DNA from: Smallanthus sonchifolius
Taxonomy: Eukaryota > Streptophyta > Magnoliopsida > Asterales > Asteraceae
Length of the DNA: 64,000 nt
Direction: 5' to 3'
Assembly (NCBI GenBank): GCA_023525975.1
Contig: CM042035.1
Coordinates: 35,617,001-35,681,000, forward strand
Part shown: positions 55,541 through 64,000 of the stretch, in pieces
How positions within the stretch are numbered: position 1 is the stretch's first letter
Layout: each line of letters opens with the position of its first letter
Position numbers and translations under genes: made by a program
The notes under the pieces: generated by a model
Seen by the model: the letters and a program-made list of their open reading frames with translations, nothing else
Database searches by the model: none
Told to the model about the DNA's origin: nothing

Positions 55541-58076
55541 TGTCACACCCCGACCGATGGCGGAATCATCGGGGCGGGACATGTAGACTGTTCATAGCAC
55601 ATGGTTGACTAAATTGAAATATATTAAAGTTAAATTTCCATTACAAATAATCCAAGTACAAACCAAATTCAAACAAGAAACATAAAACAACTCATAAAGT
55701 TCTTGATTTAAATTGCTAAGTCCAAATCCTATGTTGAACACGTCTTGAATCATTCTCACATATTGGGGCCTGAAACATGAATAAAATAAAGTCAACTAAA
55801 AAGTTGGTGAGTATAACACATTTGTATGTAGATAGCATAGAGTTGAAAACAAATCCTTTACAAAACATGATAAAATAAGGCATTTATGGGGAGCAGCTAT
55901 TGTGTAACCATGTACAACCAAACCTTGTAACTAGCATGCAAAAATTGTGTTGCCGGTTTCAATCACCGCGCACCATGGGTGGGTTTGTCAGATTCAATAG
56001 ATCTATCATTGAAAACCGTCGGCTTGTATAGTTAATGATTGAACATAATCGCATACAAAGGTTAGCACAACTAGCACTCGGCACAAAGCTCAAATTTTGC
56101 ACACATGTATGTAAATAGGATTTTTGCACTTGTGTTGTTTGCGTAAATGTAAATGTGTAATGTGTATAGAGTTCATGTTCCACCCCAAAAGTGTAAAAGA
56201 GTAAAAAGGGGTTGTGAATACACAATTGGTATGGAGATGTAGCTAACAAGAGTATAGATAAAATAAGGGTTCTTCATACGCACGGGTTAACCTAGATAGT
56301 AATGTATATTGAATCAAATTGGTGTACAAAGTTTAAGTCTAACATTGATGGTTAAGTTTGTGTATAAAAATATTAAATGAAATATATAAAGTTGTAGTAA
56401 TCATTTTTGGAACATTTGATTAAAGTTTGGAATCTAAATAATAAAATAGAATTTTTATAAAATTGTTGATTATGAAAATAATGTATGTGTTAATTGTAAA
56501 TTAATAAATAAATAAATGATTATAGTTTATGAAGTAATGTAAATGTTGATTGTAATTAAGTATAAATAAATAAATAATTTTTTTGTTTAAATATTAAATA
56601 AATAATTATTATCTTATTTATTTATAAACTTGTAACTTAATCTTTTAAAACATCATTTAAGTGTAAGATAAATATAAATTAAATTTGTATAAATTTTTTT
56701 AAATAAACTTTTAAATAAATAATATTTATCTCTTCAAATACAGAAAACATATTTTTATAAAATTTGAGACATTTATTGATTGAAAAATATAAAATTATAA
56801 TTCTGTTACAATTTCTAAGTCACACACGACCGTGCCTCGGAAGGGCACGATCGTGCTCAAGCCAGGGGCGCGACCGCGCTAGTTGGGGCACGACCGGGTT
56901 GATCAACAGAGGGCACAAACTAGACCAGTCAACAGGCACGACCGTGCCTTGGCCCGGCACGGTCGTGTCTATGATTCTTAGACACAACAGAGACTAGCCC
57001 AAAGGGCATGACTAGGTCTGGACAGGAGGACACGACCGCGCTGCTAATCGGCATGACCGCGTTTCATGAGGCACGGCCGCGCTAGATGATTAGCGCGGCC
57101 GTGTCTCTTCCAATTCAGACACGAATTGAACAATTCTTGTATTTATAGTGTTGGAATTGATATGGCTTTTGATTACTGAGTTGATTCGAGTCTATTCGTA
57201 TAAATTAATTGTATGTAACTCGTGTTTAAGAGTGAAATCGATTAAATCCTTTTTATTAAAAATATAAGTTCTGATTCGGACGATTTCTGTAATGAAAGCC
57301 CAGATTGATAGGGGGCTTTTGATGTATGGACCGAAACGAAAGGGAGGGATGATTCAATTACCTCAAACAGAAAGGAATCGATAGCGATCGGTAGAAGTGA
57401 GTTCCGGCGACGGCAATAACGGCTTCCGGCGACTTCGGATGCAATTCCGGTTAGGCCAGAGAGTCCAATAATAACAGGGGAGATTGCTGAATAGAATTTC
57501 TTGATTGCTTGAGAGGAAATTGATCGAATTTTAGGATTTGAGTCTTGAGGGAAAAGATCGACGGGTTTTCTTGAGAGGAAGAGAGTTTTGATAATAATAA
57601 TTGTAATCAACTGAGTTATTTTCCTTGACAATGAAAATGAAACGTAATCGGGTTTGAATTCGAACGATCGAGCGTTTTGAAATCACATTTACGTTTTGAC
57701 AGTTACGCAGGCACGACCGTGCCCAAGAGAGGCGCGACCGTGCTTAGGCACCGGGCGCGATCGTTCCAGGACCAGTCGCGCGATCGTGCCGAGGCACTTG
57801 GCGCGACCGTGCCAGGACGAAGCACGACCGTGCTAATTAGGGTTTCTTGATAAGTTTTCAACTTTAGTCCTTGACTTTTCAGGTTTGATTAGTTTGCAAT
57901 AAATAGTTACTTGTATAGCGTTTAAGGGTATATAATCGAGCAAAACTTGTAAATTTGTATTGAATCATTGCATTTAGTTTACGGTAAGCAAAGTAATAAG
58001 GCAGTGCACGAGTATTGAGTTTGAAATTGTATTACATTGAATTGAAATATGAATACTGAAAATCAGAAATGTTACA
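55541..58076 (-). repeat. Element D 5' LTR
   Basis: 2536 bp. GC clusters at 56822-57110 and 57709-57836, minus-sense TATAAATA at 57140-57147, LTR frame at 57242-57631. Followed on the right by TTCAG and the resumed E LTR. Confidence 0.95.
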
Positions 58077-58081
58077 TTCAG

Positions 58082-59249
58082 TTAGAGCATTTGTACATTT
58101 TATTAAAAATCATTTGTTCATAAACACATCGTAAATCTCATTTCATAAACACATCGTTCATAACCTTTCTTTCCAAAACATCGTTCATAAGCATCGCTTT
58201 ATAAAACATCATAAACATCAAACATCGTTTTTTATAAAACCGTCACATCGTTACATATGCACACCAACCCGAAAAAATTATTTAAAACATTTAAAAAGGG
58301 CTTCATAGAACTCAGCTTAGCTAATGCTCAATTAACAAGTTATCGTTTCACCACGTTTTTTACTTCTACCTGTAAATTATCATGGACCAGTCAGTATAAA
58401 AATTATACTTAAATATTTCTGATCGTATATTTCTTTGGTGGAAATAATCATCTTTATGTTAGGACTCTACAGTCCAAATTTCATCTCATTTTAACGGTCG
58501 GATCTCCCGGAAATACCCGATCTATGAAGCTGCGTTTTTCAGAAAAACACAGCTCCGATCTGCTGTCAAAACGGCTATAAAAATTGAACTTAAACAACTC
58601 CATTTCTTATTTACACCATTAAAAATGATAAACTAAGTGTTATAAACCCTCTGTTTAAAAATCAAGATGATCCAACGGTTTTATTTTCCAGATTGTTTGA
58701 TTCTTTAAAACTGCACACATAAAAACTATTCTGGGAAGATTCTAAAAACTCATTTTTAGCGACCTTAAGATAAGATTCAGGGAAATCGGAGCTTACCAAT
58801 GCGTTTATAACTTCGAAAATGGTTTAGGGTGAAGACCCGTAACTCCGATAACCGTGCACTACCACGTTGAACCACCACCGGTCGCCGGAAGTTCTTCCTC
58901 TCTCTTTGTCCTTCTCTTTAGTCTCTCTCTCTAACCTTTCTCACTCTAAAAGTGCAAAAAGTTGGAGATATGGGGCTGCTATTTATAGAAAGTAATTAGG
59001 CAAGTGGTTGTGACATGTGTCCGCCACATGTCGCTACGTGGTGCATTGCATGGTGACTTATCTCCACTTGTCACCTTGTAAGGTAGGATGGTTGTGAAGG
59101 TGCCTCGTGTCCCGCCACATGTTGCATTCTAACATGACTAACTGACACATGTTGAATCATGTGGTGACTCATGGTTGCATACGAGTTGGGTTCATTAGTA
59201 CGTTTAAACCTCTTAGATCGTGTGTTAATGTTCCGAACGAGGTGTTACA
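58082..59249 (-). repeat. Element E 3' LTR, inner part
   Basis: 1168 bp from D's right edge to GGTGTTACA (59249). Minus sense starts TGTAACACCTCG. Together with 36547-37355 it makes one LTR. A CTATAAATAGC motif on the minus strand (near 58980) is a likely TATA box. Purine tract of E (minus sense GTAAGGGGGGTAGACT) lies at 59250-59266. Confidence 0.88.
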
Positions 59250-59289
59250 AGTCTACCCCCCTTACAAAAGGTTTCGTCCTCGAAACAAC

Positions 59290-60660
59290 TCATAAGTCAT
59301 ACAATTGAGGGTATGACTCCCTCATTTCCATCTCTGTCTCCCAATTGGCTTCAGATCCTTTCTTGTGTTTCCACTGTATTTTGACCAACTGGTTGACTTT
59401 ATTTCGTAAATGTTTCTCCTTTCGGTCGAGAATGGCCACGGGTTCTTCGATATAGTTTAGGTGGTTGTAGACCTCGATGTTGTTAAGTGGGACGTGAGCA
59501 GATTCATCCACCAAACACTTTATTAAGTGTGATACATGGAACATAGGATGAATCCCACTTAACTCATCAAAAAACTCCAACCGATAAGCGACTTCACCAA
59601 CCCGTGCCAGTATCGTGAACGATCCGACAAACCTCGGACTTAACTTCCCTCTCTTTTTGAATCGTACGATTCCCTTCCAGGGCGATACCTTCAACATCAC
59701 TCTGTCCCCAACATTAAATTCAATAGGCTTTCGCCATTTATCCGCATAGGATTTCTGACGATCTTGGCGGCCTTCATCCGTTCCTTAATCTGGTCAAACC
59801 TTTCTGACGTCTCTTTAACGACTTCAATACTTCCCAGTTATTTTTGTCCAATCTCACCCAAACAGACCGGGTCCTGCACCCCCTCTAATTTAACATCTCG
59901 TAGGGCGGCCTGCCTATCGTCTAGTGATAACTGTTGTTGTAGGAGAATTCGGCTAACAGTAGGTGACTGTCCCAACTACCACCGAAGGCTATAATACAAG
60001 CACGGAGCATGTCCTCCAATGTTTTAATGGTCCTTTTGGATTGGCCATCTGTTTACGGGTGGTATGCCGTACTGATATTAAGTCTCGTGCCCATCGCTTC
60101 GTGAAATCTTTTCTAGAACCTTGATGTGAATCGTGTGTCCCGGTCAGATACAATCGTCAAAGGCATCTCATTCTATGCTACTACTTCGTTAATAAATATT
60201 TCCGCTAATCTTTCAGACGAGAATGTCTCGCGAATAGGTAGGAAATAAGAACTCTTCATTAAATGGTCAACAATTACCCAAATGGTGTCATGACCTTTAG
60301 CTGTGCGAGGTAGTTTGGTTATGAAGTCCATGGTAATGTGTTCCCATTTCCATTCTGGTATATCAAGAGGTTGAATCTTCCCGTACGGTTTATGGTGTAT
60401 GACCTTTACTTGTGAGCAAGTTAAGCACTTGCTTACGTACTTTTTCACCTCATATTTCATTCCAGGCCACCAGTACTCCTTCCTCAAATCTTGGTACATT
60501 TTGTTGGTACCTGGATGGATAGAGTAACGAGACTTATGAGATTCATCCAAGATTTTGGTTCTAAGCTCACCACTCATAGGTATCCATGCCCGACCAAAAC
60601 GTGTCCTCACACCAAGGGTGTTATATTCCAACTTGTCCCGTTGTCCGATCATCCTCTCTT
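59290..60660 (-). pseudogene. Element E integrase and chromodomain
   Basis: 60173-60652 has HHCC (HKSRYSIHPGTNKMY, CLTC) and MDFITKLPRTAKGHDTIW; the core continues in other frames with stops (NEMPLTIVSDRDTRF, STAYHP then a stop, NNSYH). 59290-59700 has VSPWKGIVRFKKRGKLSPRF, SFTILARVGEVAYRLEF and chromodomain EEPVAILDRKEKHLRNKVNQ...ANWE. At least six lesions. Tekay-like but a different family from C/D. Confidence 0.88.
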
Positions 60661-62091
60661 TCTTTATATTCTCTTCCTTATGTGCCTTGTCTTGAGCCTT
60701 TTAAATTTCCTTCATCACATCCGGTGTTACCACGAACTGGCAAGCTTTCACTCTAATAGGAGCTGACACGTCCTTTCGGCTTAGAGTATCAGCCACCACA
60801 TTTTCCTTTCCAAGATGGTATAATAATTCACAATTATAATCTTTCAAAAGTTCCAAGCATAGCCTCTGTCTCATATTCAGTTCTTTTTGTTCGAAAAAGT
60901 ACTTCAAACTTTTGTGGTCAGCAAGTTCCAAATCATGAGTCGGATAATTGACTTCGTGAACTTTCAACGGTGGTGATGCATGCGCGATCACTATTCCGCG
61001 TTGCATCAACAAACCCCCCAATCCCTGACCCGAAGCGTCAGAGTATACCACAAAGTCTTCATTGCCCTCGGGAAGGGCCAAGACTGGAGCTTGGGTTAGC
61101 TTTTCCTTCAGTTCCTTAAACGCTTCTTCTTGGGTCAAACCCCATTCGTACTTTACCTCTTTCCGTGTCAACTTTGTGAACGGCGAAGCTATTTTCGAGA
61201 AATCCTAGATGAATCTCCGATAGTAGCCTGCCAATCCTAAGAAACGGTGGATTTCAGTTGGCGTATTTGGAGTACCCCATTCTCTTACCATTATTATCTT
61301 TGCTCAGTCAATAATAATGCCATTCGGGTTGATGACATGACTTAGGAATTGGACTTCCCTAAGCCAGAACATGCATTTGGAGAACTTAGCATACAGTCTC
61401 TCCTTCTTTAAGGCTTCTAACACTTCCTTCAAGTAACATGCATGATCACCCTCATTCTTGGAGTAGATGAGAATATCATCGATGAAACTATTACTGATCG
61501 GTCCAACATCGGTCGACACACCCTATTCATCAAATCCATGAACGCTGCAGGGGCGTTCGTCAGTCCGAAGGACATTACGCGAAACTCGAAATGTCCATAA
61601 CACGTGCGAAACACGGTTTTTGGTATGTCTTCTTCCCTTACTTTCAACTGATGGTACCCGGATCGAAGGTCGATTTTTGAGAATCAACTTGCGCCCTGTA
61701 ATTGATCAAACAGGTCGTCGATCCTTGGTAAAGGGTGCTTGTTCTTCACTGTATGTTTGTTCAACTCCCTGTAGTCGATACACATTCTCATAGAAAAATC
61801 TTTCTTTTTCACAAATAATATCGAAGCACCCCAAGGAGAGATGCTCGGCTCGATAAATCCTTTCTCAAGTAACTCATCTAGTTGTGCCATTAGTTATTTC
61901 ATCTCCACTAGTGCTAGTCGATATGGAGCCTTAGCCACGAGCTGAGTATCTGGTACTAAGTTGATTCGGAACTCAATCTCTCTATCGGATGGTATCCCAA
62001 GCAAATCCTCTAGAAACACCTCCGGGAACTCGCGTACCACGGGTACATCGTCTAGTTCCTTTACTGCCTTAAATTTATCATATACGTACAA
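60661..62091 (-). pseudogene. Element E RT and RNase H
   Basis: Frames 61894-62091 (VVREFPEVFLEDLLGIPSDR), 61684-61890 (FVKKKDFSMRMCIDYRELNK), 61429-61647 (EEDIPKTVFRTCYGHFEF, FGLTNAPAAFMDLMNRVC), 61304-61519 (FIDDILIYSKNEGDH) and 60701-61171. RNase H has VVYSDASGQGLGG but goes from THDLELA straight to DHKSLKYFF: about 20 residues that are present in A, C and D are deleted. Confidence 0.87.
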
Positions 62092-62560
62092 CAGATAAGC
62101 CTTACATCAGTGCCTCAAGTAACCTGTTGCCTTAATCATTGAGATGATGCTGGGCATCGGGGCGTCGCGATCCCCAAAGACTTCGACTTCACTACCATCT
62201 GGAGCCTTGAGTCAGATTATCTTTTGTTTACATATAATTGTGCTTCGTTGGAAGTTAGCCAATCCATACCCAACACAACATCAAACCCTTGCAAAACCAT
62301 AACAAACAACCGGGAATCTATAACCTTCAATTTTTATTGTGGAATTGTCAACTACTTCGGTTACCCTTACGGTCCTACCCTCAGCGGTTTCTACGCTAAA
62401 GGATCTTTCTAGTTTACCCACTTAGTATTTCACCCGCTTACATAAAGTGGAAGATATAAAACTCTTACCGGTGCCCGAATCATAATAACACAGAAACAAA
62501 AGTGTTGTTAAGGATGAATGTACCTGACGCCACATCGGGGTCTACCCGGGCTTTTTCTTG
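62092..62560 (-). pseudogene. Element E protease
   Basis: Decayed; minus-sense frames give YDSGTGKSFIS (DSG in place of DTG), SFSVETAEG and a GYGLANFQR-like remnant of the GMDWL block. Frameshifts and stops throughout. The plus-strand frame at 62224-62412 is a shadow. Confidence 0.65.
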
Positions 62561-63334
62561 TGTCATTGCATACGCTCGAGTCTTCGCTCGGGGCATCTCC
62601 TGTTTCTTTTCCGGACCCTTACCCTTTCCATCTTCACCCATCCTCGGCTTAGTTCATTCCTGACTCATGTGGCCACTCTCCCAACAGTTAAAACACTTAA
62701 AGCCTTGGGGGCATTCACGGGAGTAGTGCCCGATCTTGCCGCACTTAAAGCACATATATTCACCATCATGCCTTCCCCCACACTTCCCACACAACGTTGA
62801 CTCGCCTACCCTAGCATGTTTATCCCGAGCCCTAGATAACTTTCCGCCCGATCTCTTTGTAGGAAAACTCAACTTCTTCTTGGGCTCATCAATGGAGATG
62901 ACATTTAATGCCAGATCATCAAATACCACGCCACTCAGTTCCACCACTGAATTGTAGGTAGTAGGGGCATTTGCCTTAACATAGGTGCGGACCTGGTCCG
63001 GCAGCCCTTGAATTTAGCAGGCAATCTTCCTATCTTCAGTCGTGACAAGATGTAGCATCATGCGTGCCAGCTCTTTGAATCGAGTGGTGTATTGCCGATG
63101 CGTTGGCTTGACTCACACCTTCACCCCCGGCTCAAAGGAGAATTGTTGTTCTTCAACGTGAGTCCGTTTAGTTCCATGCACACTATTTTCCGGTCCCGTA
63201 TGAACACTTCCTTCTTCGATGTACTCTTGACAAGCGGGGATCGTGCCACGTCCATGATTACGACCTCCGGTTCGACCACCGGTACGGCCCCCACCACGTC
63301 TTCCGCCTCTTCTACCAGCCATTTCGTTCTATAA
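62561..63334 (-). pseudogene. Element E Gag with most of the capsid deleted
   Basis: N-terminus at 63322 (MAGRRGGRRGGGRTGGR, Arg/Gly-rich). After about 65 residues it jumps to a capsid end (RQYTTRFKELARMMLHLV, then IQGLPDQVRTYV) at about 63110, so roughly 150-200 codons of capsid seem missing. The 62654-62947 frame has knuckles CGKCGGRHDGEYMC, CFKCGKIGHYSREC and CFNCWESGHMSQE. A stop lies before IQGLP. Confidence 0.8.
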
Positions 63335-63655
63335 GACAAGGAATCCAATGTCATCACGCTAGTTAATAAATAGAATTCAACAAGTATTGCAATATGTTAA
63401 TATACACTGGCAATCTGCAATTAACCATTACACTACCTCTTGACTTCTATTTGACCACCTTTATGATTACATCAAAACACATGTCCTAACCTACCATTTT
63501 CTAAGACATTCTACATATGTAAATATATATTACCTTCATGCCTGATGCTGTGGCTTGAGTTACCCGTATTGGCATCCGCTCTAGGTCCCATTCACAGTTT
63601 AAGTTCAGACACTGGGAGTGTCCAAATCTCTCAAACTATTGCTCTGATACCAACT
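63335..63655 (-). promoter_or_regulatory. Element E leader and primer site
   Basis: Short leader. Minus sense TGGTATCAGAGC (63641-63652) is the primer site. GACACT-CCC-AGTGTC (63608-63622) is a perfect hairpin beside it. Remaining sequence shows nothing I can name. Confidence 0.8.
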
Positions 63656-63743
63656 TGTAATGGCCCCAAACCCGGGAGGCCTCACTCCTTGGATTTACCA
63701 ACGCGTTCAGAACGTCGAGAAATGGTTTAGGGTGAAGACCTGT
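63656..63743 (-). repeat. Element E 5' LTR remnant with internal deletion
   Basis: 88 bp: the first 40 or so (TGTAATGGCCCC to GGATTTA) match 36547-36590 and the rest (CCAACGCG to GAAGACCTG) matches 58796-58848, so about 1.5 kb between them is missing. The join shares TTACC. The rest of the LTR lies beyond the next insertion. Confidence 0.8.
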
Positions 63744-64000
63744 TGTCACACCCCGACCGATGGCGGAATCATCGGGGCGGGACATGTAATACTGTTCATA
63801 GCACATGGTTGACTAAATTGAAATATATTAAAGTCAAATTTGCATTACAATAAATCCAAGTACAAGATCAAATTCAAACAAGAAACATAAACAATTCATA
63901 AGATCTTGATTTATTTTGCTAAGTCCAAATCATATGTTGAACACGTCTTGAATCAATCTCACATATTGGGGCCTGAAACATGAATAAAATAAAGTCAACT
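63744..64000 (-). repeat. Third C/D-family LTR (partial)
   Basis: Starts TGTCACACCCCGACC and follows the start of D's LTRs (37356, 55541) closely. CCTGT (63739-63743) would be its target duplication. Runs off the window, so I cannot tell a full element from a solo LTR. Confidence 0.88.

Larger units (their letters stand above)
37356..58076 (-). mobile_element. Element D: Tekay-like chromovirus, carries C
   Basis: Inserted in E's 3' LTR with target duplication TTCAG (37351-37355, 58077-58081). LTRs of 2544 and 2536 bp; about 10.4 kb without element C. Gag, protease, RT, RNase H, integrase and chromodomain are all present but broken by a frameshift in RNase H (near 51853), stops in gag and integrase, and C's insertion. 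Same family as C. Confidence 0.95.

Overview
The window is plant repeat DNA. I see no host gene, rRNA, tRNA gene or CRISPR array. Almost every base lies in LTR retrotransposons nested in each other. The content (Tekay-like chromovirus gypsy elements with 1.9-2.9 kb LTRs, a Tat-type gypsy, Sire-like and other copia pieces, initiator-Met tRNA primer sites, 5-bp target duplications) fits a large eudicot genome. Asteraceae is my best guess from remembered relatives of these ORFs; it is inference, not proof.

Layout, left: element A (minus, Tekay-like gypsy, 1-21131) has its 3' LTR at 1-824 and 5' LTR at 18262-21131. It was hit twice: element H (3548-6477, short non-coding copia-like LTR element, target duplication GGACC) sits in its RT, and element J (7891-17437, plus, target duplication TGATA) sits in its leader. 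J has two 2.92 kb LTRs but no pol. A itself abuts the leader of element F (minus; PBS 22168, LTR 22184-about 23990). Element G (plus, 5'-truncated Tekay-like) follows at about 23991-27176, then unassigned AT-rich sequence to 29090.

Middle: a broken Tat-type gypsy (minus, 29092-about 33045) whose Gag is split by a same-family solo LTR in the opposite orientation (31534-32181). Next is a copia gag plus LTR (minus, about 33046-35326) lying in a Sire-like 3' ORF of another copia (plus, 35327-36349).

Right: a stack of insertions. Element E (minus, 36547-63743) carries element D in its 3' LTR (minus, 37356-58076, duplication TTCAG). D carries element C of the same family in its integrase (plus, 40505-50835, duplication TTGTG). 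C and D are the best preserved, with near full Gag, protease, RT, RNase H, integrase and chromodomain, broken by a few stops. A further C/D-family LTR starts at 63744 inside E's 5' LTR and runs off the window.

How the parts work together: C/D-type elements supply Gag-Pol, and J shares their LTR ends, primer-site flank, leader stems and polypurine end while lacking pol, so it looks like a parasite of that family. The most unusual signal is structural: several unrelated LTR or leader regions contain arrays of short inverted repeats whose two arms change together between copies, and the leaders of A and F share a stem-loop with a self-complementary loop that resembles a retroviral dimerisation site.
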